A stretch of 64,000 bases of DNA. Source: Argopecten irradians (taxonomy: Eukaryota > Mollusca > Bivalvia > Pectinida > Pectinidae). The DNA lies in NCBI RefSeq assembly GCF_041381155.1, contig NC_091143.1:40254996-40318995 (forward strand), given 5' to 3'. Made by a program: the position numbers and the translations under genes. Shown piece after piece: positions 26,123-37,474 of this stretch (the first letter of the stretch is position 1; each line of letters opens with the position of its first letter). The notes beneath the pieces are model-generated. The model did not search any database. It was not told where the DNA came from and was given only the letters and a program-made list of their open reading frames with translations.

Positions 26123-29100
26123 TCAATTTCCGTAGTTGTAGTAAGCATATTGAGGTGTATATTCCATCATCTTGCGTTCATCACCTTCCCTCTCACTGGT
26201 GACATCAACTTTCCCAAACACAGAGTCACCGTATGATGGTGGGGCTAAAAAAACCAACACAACACATAAAGAGTATTAATAAAAAGGAGGTAGGGTATGT
26301 AAAAATATGACCTTGATGTTGGTCTTTATACACAAGTTGACTTGTGTTTAAATTGGCCATTTGGGATCCTAGACACGTGGTCTTATTAAGCAGATATAGT
26401 GTAATTTCCCGAAACTGAAACTTCTCAAAACAAATCACCCAGAAACCGAACATGAATGTCATGTACGGAATGAATTCCTCTTTATTGATAGTAAATAAAA
26501 CTTCCCAAAACCGATCCCTCCCAATTCCGGACACCAGACTGATTTTGAGATAGGAATAGTCAAATGTAACATAAATACACTTCTGAAAACCGGCCTTACC
26601 AGAGCGACACCGATAGTTTGCATTGAGGTCTGATCACCCGACCATGAAATACACACGTACCTGTAACCATAGTTGTCGAATGCCATATCCTGGGGCATGT
26701 ATACAGGTGTGAAGGCTATAGGTATATGTAAATGGTAATTATACCAGAAATGGTGATGTAATTATTTAATCATGTCTATTGTTAAGATATTTAACGAAAG
26801 TCAACCACGTGCACTGGTGGTTTGTTTACTTTAGGAAAACAAGCAGAGTTAGAAATAAGTTCAATTCAATTCAAATACTTAATATGTAGTTGTCAGATAA
26901 TGTAAATGATCTGTATGAAGAAGCCGAAGCCATTTATTGTTTTGTCATATAATGACCGCCATCGACTGATCATCGTGTAATAAGACCATATTTAATTTGA
27001 TTCTTGACGTAACTGGAAGCCATCGACCGTATGTAGTTATACAGTGTATAGGTTAGTGCAGACCAGAACATCTACAAGAACATTCACGCAACTAACTACG
27101 TTTATAAGCGGAAAAAAGTCAAGATTGTTGTAATCCATTCCTTTTAATTGTATGATTCACTCTTTTGTGATAAAATTTAATTTACATTAACAATTAATAT
27201 TTGTCGGTTATAATAAACACAAAGCAGTACAGTATTGTGTTGAAAACGACTTCCGATTAATTAAACCTGGATCATAATGATCAATATTCCGTTCAATTCT
27301 CCAAACCAAACCCTCTCTAAACCGGCCGAAATTCTATGCACCGACCATGATTGGTTTAGGGAAGTTCCACTATATATAGGTTTACTTGTGTTGAAATTGG
27401 CCATTTCGGATCCTAGACAAGTGGTCTTACTGAGCAGGTGGTCTTTATACACAGGTTGACTTGTGGGATCCTAGACATGAGGTCTTATTAAGCAGATACA
27501 CAGGTTGACTTGTGTTGAAATTGGCCAATTTGGGACTCTAGACCAGTGGTCTGATTAAACAGGTGCACGTGGTCTCTAAGATAGGTTTTACTGTACTTAC
27601 GGACTGAAGGAGTGGCCCCAGGCTGTACTGTGATAGGCTGTCCCTCATTTAACATGATGCCACTGGGATCTACCGGCAGTTCTGGCATTGGTATGAGAGG
27701 AGGTAGATATGTTTGTAGCGGAACTGTTCCAATAATGACATTCAGCGGTATCTCTAGATCAAAAGGAGTGTTGTCCACATCAGCCCTCAACTAAAGACAA
27801 AAGATAGGTCTGTTTTGAGTGAATCCTAGTGCAGTTCACCTTAAGCATCAATGGCTTTCATACAATAATATAAATATTTCAAAACCTACTAAATTAAATT
27901 GGAAATAAAGAAAATATATTCTACCAACATTAACTGCTTTGTCATTTTATTTAGCCATGAATGATTTCTCTCTGTCCACCCCTAGGATATCACAGATTGT
28001 GCCTGCTAATCTTTTATATTGAACCAGTAAAATGATAATTTGATGTTATGACTCTGTATGGTGTAACTGTGATGTGCATTATCTATGCTGTCATCAATAT
28101 TGACATGCAGTCAACAGAACATGTTCATGTTGCAGTGAAGATGTATCTTCTACCTGACAAATGGTGATCATCCTATCTTTCGTTTAGTATATAGGAGAAA
28201 AAGAACCATTCCATATCTAAAGAGTATGACAACGAAACTACAACTTATTGGGGGAGTTCATGAATTTCCATGACATTCATGAATTACCCTTGTAATTTTG
28301 TTGTTATACCCTCTAGGTAGAGAAAATTCAATTAAGTAAGATGCTAAACCGCTGATAATGTTGTTTTTTTCTCTATCAAAAACAGGAGCAGATGTTTAAA
28401 TATTTTTCTTCAGCTTAAAAAGGTTACTTACTTTACACCAATACCACCATTGAAAAGTTTGAGCTTCTAATTTTATTTCAAGATAAAAAAAATTTATAAA
28501 TGCATCCCGAAAAAATTCTGTGGCACTATGTCCTGGCATTATGTTCTATATGAAATGAAGTTCTGTATTGCTCATGCACCCAAAGTAAAGTAAAATATTT
28601 TTATTTTTGCGTTAATTAGACGTATATTTAAGTATCGCTTATGCTTTGTCTGCCGTGGAGGATCTTTAAGAACTTACCTCGACAATATACTCCATGTGTA
28701 TAATGTTACAATTAGCCAGTGGGGATGGAGGGATGGGAGGGATGAGGAGTCTATCGCCACTCCAGACATCCGATCCATGGGGTTCTATTGGACCATGGGT
28801 CACCTTTGCTACGTCCCGTTTTTCAAAGCGGGTATTACCATCAGCATAATATCGCAAATTCTGAAAGAGTGAATGTAAAAAGTGTTCCGTTAACATCTAG
28901 AGATCAACAAGCTTACTTGTATCAGTACATATTTTGTTGACAGAAACAGATAATTGTTACCAAACCTTAACTTTCCAAACTAGATTTTTATAAGATTAAA
29001 GGATTATTCAATAATGGTACCAGAAAATCATGGAGCCCCCTGCAGATTGACATGCCACACACTTACTAAAGAATTTTATAAAATTAAAGGCTTTTTCATT

Positions 29101-32100
29101 GATGGTACCAGTAATTAATGGAGCCCCAAAACTGACATGCCATGCACTCATCTTATTTTGTTTTATTCATTTGTTTCACATATAATGGCTTGACTGAAAA
29201 TAAATGAGAGATGGAACTGAATTCTAGTTGTCATTAGTTTGCATCAGCCATTATTGACCTACCATTATTAGTTTAACCCTAGAAGATGATATGTTCCGAT
29301 CAGAGTTATTCACTATTTCCGCGTTGATGATGATTGCCTCCCCTGGTACGTAACCAGAACGATCTATTCTGAAGTTCGCCGTAACAGGGCCAGTAGCACA
29401 ACACAGACAGCATATCATCTTAGAGTCCTCAAGCTGGGCTGGCATCTAAAACATCAGAAATGTTATTACATTATATACCATAATGGTTCCACAATTGTTT
29501 GAATAATTACATAAATGAATGTAATTGGCATTAATTTAAAATTTCAGTGCATAACAGTGACAATTTTTCAAAGTTATGGAATTAAGTACCTAATTGTTTA
29601 GCATCACCATGTATGTATCAATTCTTAATAAATAGTCATACATGTATTGATGGTATACATAATGTATTATGCTGAGGGCGGACCTGAACCAATGTAGCGG
29701 CCATCCATCCAAGAGCAGGCTAAGTTCATGTTTCTTCATTATGGTAAATAAATACCGACAATTATCCACACAGCCACAAAAACTAGCTATTTTTTAACAC
29801 ATTTAACAATACATGCCGATGCCAGGCCTGAACCAACGCAGCAGCCACCCATCCAAGAGCAGGGCCCAGCACCATAAAAATATTCTCAGACAGATTTTTT
29901 ACTCAAGTATGTGATTTCCCATAGGCTTGAGTAAAAAATTTGTCTGAGATAGTTTTATGGTGCTGGGTCCAGGCTGCACTCGACAGTCAACATTACTGAA
30001 CTACAAAACACACAGAAGTTTGCTTTTGGACTTTGTCACAGAGATGCCCATACCAGTATCCTATGAATCATTACAAATTATTACATCAAACTGCTTACCG
30101 CAGCATTAGGATTCAAGTTCAAATCCACGTGACTAAGTACTGTAAATGGATATTGTACTTTGTAGTCTTTTCCTTCACGGTCCACTTTGGCCTTGACATT
30201 ATACCTGATGTAACCATAGTAACTCTCAAATGAGGACGGCAAGTTTTGTGGCAAAATGAAATTAACCGGATAGCTATTGCTTCCTGGTTGCAGGACATAC
30301 CCTCCACTAACTGAAATGAGAAAGCAAGTTATTATAAAAAGAAGACTGCATGAATGCGATTTCAGACCATTCACTACAGGGTCCTTTTTTCTCTAGGAGC
30401 CAATAATAATTATGGGCCCCATTCCCAATGGAAATAATTTCAAATTTTCGTCAATCTCACAAAAAGAGGTAGTTTAATATGGGGGTTTCGAGATCCGAAA
30501 ACCACGTGTGAAAAGTATAATTTACCGTTGATTAGTCACACCTTCCTGTGATTATGATGTCACAAAACTCACGTCAAATGATGACTGGATGGTGGGACTA
30601 ATTGATGTTGAAATATACTTTACTCACGTCGTTTTGAGATTTTGAAATCCCAGTATTCTATGAAATCTGTTACTTATATTCCGATTTTCTTCCTAATATG
30701 AGGTACCGGTACATAATGTTTAAACTAACTGATCTGCAGTTGTTGAAATATACTTTTCTGTGTCATATTCAGATTGTGAACACATATATATATAATTAAC
30801 GGCTAGGTGATAATAGTGAGGTCCACCATTGTACTATCTGAGCAAAAGGGAAATGCTAGAAGGCAACTGTATCATCATATGTACCTGTACTATACAATTA
30901 AAATCTGCAGTGCTACGTACATGTACACTATTACTCCCCCCGACCACGGTTCTCTCTCCAAGGAAGCCTCAAATATAGCTTCTACTTGGAGTGGTCTAGA
31001 TCCATATGGCCCAGAATATAACAAAAGTCTGCAACCCCGGACTTAATTACTGGTCCACTGTTCTACCATGGCCAACTGGGCAAAAGGGAAATTACCCTTA
31101 CCCCTATAGGGAAAAGCTAAAAGCTAAGAAGGCAACCTTAATATCCACTATGTACATTTGCAGCGCTGTTACAACAAGCGTACGTGTGACGGCCAGTCTA
31201 GTAGGTGGTTCGATCACTTGATTGGTAGCTAGTCAGGTTGCATGGTAGCTAGTCAGTTTGCCAACGACATTCAATAAGCTGTGTAAGCAGGGCTCATTGG
31301 CTGTCGCTTCAATGTAGGGGCGGAGCTAAAACAGTTGGAAATGTCTGTCGTCGATTACTTCATAAAATGATTGGCATCCCGATGTATCAAAACCGTGTTT
31401 GATCGGAATATATTCTGATAAGACATATTCTATTGTCAGCCGTACCTGATTTGTTTTTCCACAACAAACGGACCTTGCAGCAGAAAAGTCAGTCAGAAGG
31501 TAAAACTGTAGCTAGATTCGGCTGTGACATTACATATAGCATTACAATGGATACAATAGATCTAAACCCAACACATTAACAAACACGATGAAAAGTTTGA
31601 TCCAATGGAACGTTGGTAGATACATATCGTCACGCTACAGTATGACAACTCCCCGAAGTCGAGAGAAATGGCCAATAATTTATGAACAAATCATCCTCAA
31701 AACATTCGCTTAAAAAGTGAAACAAAACAGTTACAAATTATTAATACAGTGATTGAATGTATACATTGTAAAAAATTAAATAGCACACAACGTGATCAAA
31801 CACATTGCACAACAGAGTCGGGTATGAACATCAAAGATCCGCTGGCTCCGCTTACTTCTCAATGTTGTCGCGTGATCGGCGATCTTATCAGTCAGGGGGC
31901 AATCAGTCGGGCTGCCGATGCTTCAGCCAATCAGTGCCTTCGTTACATGCCACCTAAAATCTAATCTACTGCATCAGTTACCAGCCTACTAGATCAGCTA
32001 CCAGCCGACGTGTCTATCGAGTGAATGAATGTAAACAGGAACACTTGTTGTAATGGCGCTGTAAACCCTCCTACACCTGCACATATGTACATACATGTAC

Positions 32101-34839
32101 TGTATATGATGATTGTAATGAGGTTCAATTAAATATACTCTTGATGGTCAAACATGTACATGTAATTTATACAGGGAAACGATCATTTTGTAATGAATAT
32201 AAATACATTTAAACACATACTGATCCACTGTTCATGTTCAAAGTACTTCTCCTTGGCATCATATTCCCTTTCCTCCTCTCCACTGCCTTCTTTCCATTCA
32301 ACTTTGGCCTTTCCTTTGTATTTGATTTTGATACCTGTAATGTGATTTTGAATTTAAGAACTTCTGTAAAACTGTGATATCAGCAGTATCTTCAATAATT
32401 ATCAATAATTATATATATAATTATAACTGATCATATAAAATAGATATTTTTTTTCCAAAAACATTTTCGTGATATACTATACTGGAACCCAACCAGTAGT
32501 CATGAAGGAACAGTAGTTGTGATTTAGGGAAAAAAATTGTTTGCTTCTCACGAAACACAATACTTCCACATAAACAAATTTAAAACAATACCATTATGTT
32601 ATATTCATCAACAGCTCCGGATATCGATCCATACATTCAGAAATCTAGACACACAAGAAAAATATGCAAACAATGATGACTACTGTTCCGTCACGACTAC
32701 TGGTTTGGTCCCAGTATGTAATTCATCGAAATTAAAAGATGGCTGCACCACCAATGAATGATAGCTTATTTTTTTTCTATTAAAAACAGGTGCAGACGAA
32801 TTAGCGTTTTTTTTTTCTGAAGCAAAAATTCATAATCAACTAACTTTACACTATATTACCATCATTGAAAAGTTTGAGCTTCTTATTTTACTTTAGAATA
32901 AGAAACAAGAGATCCCAGAGGGATCTTGGTGCCCACCAAGGAATGATCTATGTCTGACAATGAAAGAAGGATCTTTTCTCTACTTTTTAACCTTTTTCAA
33001 ACATACTGCACATAAAATTTGAGAGAGATCGCTTCAGTACCTTTTGAGAAATAGCAGTAACAAACTTCAACTATCAAAATCCAAAATGGCTCCTTGGCAG
33101 ACATCTTGTCGATCAATCGGCCCCAAATCGCAATTTGCACAACTAGGGCCCTAGGGGAACCTACATGTGAAATTTGAGAATGATCCATTCAATACTTTCT
33201 GAGAAATAGCGATATCAAACTTTTAACTATCAAAATCCAAGATGGCTCCTTGGCGGACATCTTGTTGATCAATCGGTCCCAAATCATACTATTCACAACT
33301 ATGGCCCTAGGGGAACCCACCTGTGAAATTTGAGAGAATTTTTGAGAAACAGCGATAACAAACTTTGAATATCAAAATCCAAGATGGCTGCCTGGCCGCC
33401 ATCTTGTTGACCCAAAATGGCTCCTTGGCAGCCATCTTGTCGATCAATTGGCCCCAAATCGCAATTTGCACAACTAGGGCCCTAGGGGAACCTACATGTG
33501 AAATTTGAGAATGATCCATTCAATACTTTCTGAGAAATAGCGATATCAAACTTTTAACTATCAAAATCCAAGATGGCTCCTTGGCGGACATCTTGTTGAT
33601 CAATCGGTCCCAAATCATACTATTCACAACTATGGCCCTAGGGGAACCCACCTGTGAAATTTGAGAGAATTTTTGAGAAACAGCGATAACAAACTTTGAA
33701 TATCAAAATCCAAGATGGCTGCCTGGCCGCAATCTTGTTGACCGATCGGTCCCAAAATGCAATATGCACAACTAAGTCCCTAGGGGAACCTACATATGAA
33801 TTTGAGACAGATCCCTTCAGAACTATCTGAGAAATAGCGATAACAAACTTAACTATCAAAATCCAAGATGGCGGCCTGGCGGTCATCTTGTTCACCGATT
33901 GGTCCAAAAATGCAATATGCACAACTAGGGCCCTAGGGGAACCTACATATTAAATTTGAGAAAGATCCCTTAAGCACTTTCTGAGAAATAGTGGTAACAA
34001 ACCTTAACTATCAAAATCCAAGATGGCCGCCTGGCGGCCACCTTGTTTTTCCGATCAGCCTTAAAATCTATATGGCACAACTAGGGACCAATGGAATCCT
34101 CCATGTGTGGCCATTTTGTTTTTCTGATCAGCCACAAATCCTGTATGGCACAACTATGGACCAAGGGGACCCTCCATGTGACATTTGAACAAAATCCCTG
34201 CAGTAGTTTTTAAGAAATAGTGATAACAAGCATTGTTTACGGACGGACGCCGGACCACGGACGCAGGGCGATTGGAATTCGAATAGCCCACCTTCTGATA
34301 TTAAAAATAATTCATTGCATCCCGAAAAAATCCTTGGCACTAGATACTGATTGCACAGTTAACTCTGTAATAGTCTATGCAAAGACGGAATAGATTTACA
34401 TGAATGATAAACATAAATCTGCTACAGTAGCGGATTCAATTATTGTCCAGAGATAAATAAGCCTATACATATATATGTATTTGTTTATGCTCCGTCGGCG
34501 GTGCATGCGGAATATCTTTCAAAAAAACGACAAAAGTAAGAGTTTTTAAATGACTGAACATAACATCCATATATAATAAATTAAGTTATAAAAGTACGTT
34601 ACGGCTAGGCTATGTATACATAAGATGTATCGCCATCTATTTTGGGGTCTTCACCAGACCACACCCCTTGAAATTTTGGGGTGTTTTTTTGTATTAATGT
34701 AGAATTAAAGATGATATCACAAAGTTTAACCTTTGATTGGTTCTTCATGTTCTGCATGAACGTGTACCACAGCCTCTACCACCTGGCCAGCGTAAAACAC
34801 GCCGTTCACACTATTGACGAGCTGCAGATCTAATTTCAT
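26123..34839 (-). CDS. Alpha-arrestin (arrestin domain-containing protein, ARRDC2/3-like)
   Basis: Seven exons on the minus strand join in frame: 34731-34839, 32221-32334, 30099-30310, 29263-29445, 28678-28860, 27601-27790 and 26123-26244. They total 1113 nt, 370 residues plus stop, and every junction has AG/GT and matching phase. Residues 1-145 are the arrestin N domain (GVFYAGQVVEA, then LPQNLPSSFESYYGYIRY). Residues 146-305 are the C domain, opening with the family hallmark SKMICCLCC (153-161) and RSGYVPGEAI, then EKRDVAKVTHGPI and PPIPPSPLANCNII. The tail holds PPPSYGDSVFG (331-341), whose PPSY is a PPxY site for WW domains of NEDD4-type ubiquitin ligases. Family proteins are endosomal adaptors that help ubiquitinate and sort receptors and transporters. 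Its length (370) is close to mammalian ARRDCs. A second copy of exon 1 lies upstream at 36360-36468. Confidence 0.93.
26285..27600. repeat. Diverged dispersed and tandem repeats in the last arrestin intron
   Basis: A unit with GGTTGACTTGTGTTGAAATTGG and ATTTGGGATCCTAGACA recurs at about 26320-26400 and three times at 27370-27570 (spacing near 75-90 bp). Neighbouring AAACTTCCCAAAACCGATCC (26500) and CTCTCTAAACCGGCCGAA (27310) tracts look like further pieces of one family. The last copies end about 10 bp from the splice donor of exon 27601-27790. Confidence 0.55.
28338..28671. mobile_element. MITE, family M, copy 2
   Basis: It shares the internal landmarks of copy 1 (AGGAGCAGATG, CACCATTGAAAAGTTTGAGC, TGCATCCCGAAAAAATTC) and diverged terminal inverted repeats (AAGATGCTAAACCGCTGA against TCTGCCGTGGAGGATCTT). 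It lies in an arrestin intron, ending within 10 bp of the donor of exon 28678-28860. Confidence 0.8.
29862..29973. repeat. Short hairpin element
   Basis: The two arms, each about 48-50 nt, pair almost fully: GGGCCCAGCACCATAAAAAT and TTTTTTACTCAAG on the left, their complements on the right, with a loop of about 10 nt. It lies in an arrestin intron. A directly repeated segment (CCTGAACCAAYGYAGCRGCC, then ATCCAAGAGCAGG) occurs at about 29683-29720 and 29826-29862, next to it. Confidence 0.85.
32732..34519. mobile_element. MITE, family M, copy 3, interrupted by another element
   Basis: The left half (32732-32903) and right half (34297-34519) align with copies 1, 2 and 4, with TAAAAGATGGCTGCACCA at one end and GTCGGCGGTGCATGC at the other. 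Between them sits the element at 32904-34296. The right-hand 120 bp are included in the duplication that recurs at 36023. Confidence 0.8.
32904..34296 (-). mobile_element. Tandem-core element with hairpin-CTTGTT 3' end (Helitron-like)
   Basis: Read on the minus strand, a left end GGTGGGCTATTCGAATTCC leads into a CGTCC-rich run (34235-34265). About eight core units of roughly 150 bp follow, each with ATCCAAGATGGC, GCAATTTGCACAACTAGGGC or similar, GGGGAACCTAC and TTTGAGAAATAGCG. It finishes with the hairpin AGATCCC-TCT-GGGATCT followed by CTTGTT. Two units at 33030-33330 and 33450-33660 are nearly identical, showing a block duplication. It carries no coding capacity. It sits inside MITE copy 3. 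Confidence 0.75.
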
Positions 34840-35325
34840 TTTCAGTTTAGAAGTTTGAAATGAGAATGGAAAACTCACGATATGTTCCGAGAATGCAGTT
34901 CCGGCTTCCGGGTAACTACTTCGGTATTAATCGGACTTATACCTAAGAAAAGGTATAATAAACAAGATAGTTACTTGCACGTAAGTAGGAAATTGACGAT
35001 TTCAACGTAAACTTACGACCTTAGCTAGGATCATTTTACTGAAATAGCATTAACCAATTGTATAATCCGTATTTGTATATCGTAATTTGGAAGTTTCCAG
35101 CTATGTCCCAGGACTTGAACTGTTGAATCGAATCTATATAACGTTATCTTGGTTGTAACACAGGCGTCTGCATTTGGTTTTGGAAAAATAAAATGAACAT
35201 AGCTTAAGGGTAGGTTATTATATTTTTATCAAACCAGAAGCAGACGCCTGTGGTTGTAACTCAGAAGATCGAGAGTGCTTGCAGATCTAGACCTATTCAT
35301 TTTGTAGCTACTGTGCAGACCATAC
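34397..35325. repeat. Duplicated segment, copy 1 (carries arrestin exon 1)
   Basis: These 929 bp recur at 36023-36950 with only a few differences (a 4-bp gap in CTTAGCTAGGATC, single substitutions, T-run lengths). The segment holds the right end of MITE copy 3, the arrestin first coding exon, its upstream sequence, a short hairpin (35162-35252) and the start of a LINE fragment. High identity implies a recent event. Confidence 0.92.
35162..35252. repeat. Short hairpin element, also present in the duplicate
   Basis: ACAGGCGTCTGCATTTGGTTTT pairs with its complement around AAACCAGAAGCAGACGCCTGT. The spacer is about 45 nt. The second copy lies at about 36786-36878. Confidence 0.75.
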
Positions 35326-35465
35326 ATACAGTTGCCTTCTCCAATAGAGTCGTCAACCACTGGAATGCATTACCAAACGAGGTAGTCAACGCCAAGTCAA
35401 TCAACAGCTTTAAGACTCAGCTAAAACAAATATTGGAAGACCAACAACAAGTTTGTCCTAAGTGA
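35250..35465 (+). mobile_element. LINE C-terminal fragment
   Basis: The open frame ends at 35465 and reads FSNRVVNHWNALPNEVV, then KSINSFKTQLKQIL. This is the usual C-terminus of CR1/L2-like reverse transcriptases and is related to NLWNALPDEI in the LINE at 62700-64000. It is 5'-truncated. The duplication breakpoint (35325) falls inside it, so only its first 70 bp recur at 36880-36950. Confidence 0.75.
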
Positions 35466-36022
35466 ACATCCTTAGTGAGGCCGGTAGTGTAACTTTAAAA
35501 TAGATTTGGTCTAAGGAAACTGCAAAAGAGACTCTATTAAACACATATGCAGCCTATAGACCAATTCTGATCGCCAGTCTACTCAAGTTTATATACTCAT
35601 TTACCATTAAGTAGTACAAGTTGTTTGGGGATTGCCCCGCCACTTGTATCAGTGTTCCCCATTTATATATCATTGTATCAATCTACCCTATAGATAGATC
35701 ATAATTTTATGAAACTAAATCTATTAACTAGTACGTATACACATAGGGTACCCTCAATTCATTTGACACCAATATTTTAAAATGATACATATTTTCAGTC
35801 CCTATGACTGGAATTTATAGATATTTTATTTTTTTGTTAATAGTGATACTTTTAAATTTTGTAAATAACTCTATAATATCTGTGCGTGCGTAGCCGGAAC
35901 TCAAAAGTCGGTGTAGGAGGGGGAAAAACCCCTATCTCCACCAAGATCTATAATAACATCAATGCCTCTCTACAAGTGTGTACACTTTCAACGAGGCCGC
36001 CATCAGCGAAGTATCAGCGAAG
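35466..36022. other. Unique spacer between the two duplicated segments
   Basis: Probably LINE 3' untranslated remains followed by unassigned sequence. GCGAAGTATCAGCGAAGTACATGAA marks the junction into the second copy (a short GTATCAGCGAA/ATCAGCGAA repeat is at the breakpoint). Confidence 0.4.
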
Positions 36023-36950
36023 TACATGAATGATAAACATAAATCTGCTACAGTAGTGGATTCAATTATTGTCCAGAGATAAATAAGCCTATACATATAT
36101 ATGTATTTGTTTATGCTCCGTCGGCGGTGCATGCGGAATATCTTTCAAAAAAACGACAAAAGTAAGAGTTTTTAAATGACTGAACATAACATCCATATAT
36201 AATAAATTAAGTTATAAAAGTACGTTACGGCTAGGCTATGTATACATAAGATGTATCGCCATCTATTTTGGGGTCTTCACCAGACCCACACCCCTTGAAA
36301 TTTTGGGGTGTTTTTTTTTGTATTAATGTAGAATTAAAGATGATATCACAAAGTTTAACCTTTGATTGGTTCTTCATGTTCTGCATGAACGTGTACCACA
36401 GCCTCTACCACCTGGCCAGCGTAAAACACGCCGTTCACACTATTGACGAGCTGCAGATCTAATTTCATTTTCAGTTTAGAAGTTTGAAATGAGAATGGAA
36501 AACTCACGATATGTTCCGAGAATGCAGTTCCGGCTTCCGGGTAACTACTTCGGTATTAATCGGACTTATACCTAAGAAAAGGTATAATAAACAAGATAGT
36601 TACTTGCACGTAAGTAGGAAATTGACGATTTCAACGTAAACTTACGACCTTAGGATCATTTTACTGAAATAGCATTAACCAATTGTATAAACCGTATTTG
36701 TATATCGTAATTTGGAAGTTTCCAGCTATGTCCCAGGACTTGAACTGTTGAATCGAATCTATATAACGTTATCTTGGTTGTAACACAGGCGTCTGCATTT
36801 GGTTTTGGAAAAATAAAATGAACATAGCTTAAGGGTAGGTTATTATATTTTTATCAAACCAGAAGCAGACGCCTGTGGTTGTAACTCAGAAGATCGAGAG
36901 TGCTTGCAGATCTAGACCTATTCATTTTGTAGCTACTGTGCAGACCATAC
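36023..36950. repeat. Duplicated segment, copy 2
   Basis: A near-identical copy of 34397-35325, offset by about 1625 bp. It ends abruptly at CAGACCATAC inside the LINE fragment. Confidence 0.92.
36360..36468 (-). CDS. Second copy of arrestin first coding exon
   Basis: This exon is identical to 34731-34839 in coding sequence: ATG, then KLDLQLVNSVNGVFYAGQ and EEPIKG, with the same GTTAAAC donor. Its upstream sequence is duplicated as well, so it could act as an alternative start spliced to the exon at 32221-32334, or be an unused copy. A collapsed-haplotype or assembly artefact is also possible. Confidence 0.7.
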
Positions 36951-37255
36951 TTTTCAGTTTTCACAGTGTATTTTAAAGATTGTTCTTTTTGGAATAATAC
37001 ATATTATGACGAACATTCATGTAAATTGTATTTTCAATAATTCGATTTATCGAAACACATTGTACTGTAGACTGCTGCATTGTACCTGTACATTTTTTTG
37101 TAAGTCAAATTAGTCAATTCATAACATCATGTATTATTATAAATGTGAAATGAAGAATGGCATTATCGCTAAATACAATAATGAGGCTTTAGTGATTAAT
37201 ATTCTTCATACATATATGGTACTCTGTAAAGGACATACATTGTATATACACTTAA
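36951..37255. other. Intergenic sequence between divergent arrestin and C1orf43-like genes
   Basis: AT-rich; no element recognised. It lies between the arrestin gene (minus) and the C1orf43-like gene (plus), which are arranged head to head, so it may hold part of a shared promoter region. Confidence 0.35.
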
Positions 37256-37450
37256 ATGTGAAAATAAATTAGGGGCATAATTAATATGACCGATTCATTG
37301 CCTATTATTATTAGGCTTTTTTTATTTTTTTTTTTTTTTTTTTTTTTTGCCTAATATATAGTCTATATATTAGGCAAAAAAAAAAAAAAAAAAAAAGCCT
37401 AATAATATGTGAAAATAAATTAGGGGCATAATTAATATGACCGATTCATT
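37256..37450. repeat. Palindrome flanked by perfect 44-bp direct repeats
   Basis: Identical 44-bp copies (ATGTGAAAATAAATTAGGGG through CCGATTCATT) lie at 37256-37299 and 37407-37450. The 107 bp between them form a long inverted repeat: TTAGGC, a T tract, GCCTAATATATAG, its complement, an A tract and GCCTAA. The second direct repeat ends 24 bp before the start codon of the C1orf43-like gene. Confidence 0.9.
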
Positions 37451-37474
37451 CACAGTTGAGGACTTTAAGCAAAG

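Noticed and set aside
30033-30233. Plus-strand frame across an arrestin exon
   Set aside because: It is antisense to a well-supported exon and has no features of its own.
31290-31510. GC box and CCAAT-like words followed by a GTAAAAC donor, as a hidden promoter and exon
   Set aside because: Orientation is opposite to the arrestin gene and no coding continuation was found.
37300-37406. TTAGGC words as interstitial telomeric repeat
   Set aside because: Only isolated hexamers in a palindrome; no tandem TTAGGC or TTAGGG run.
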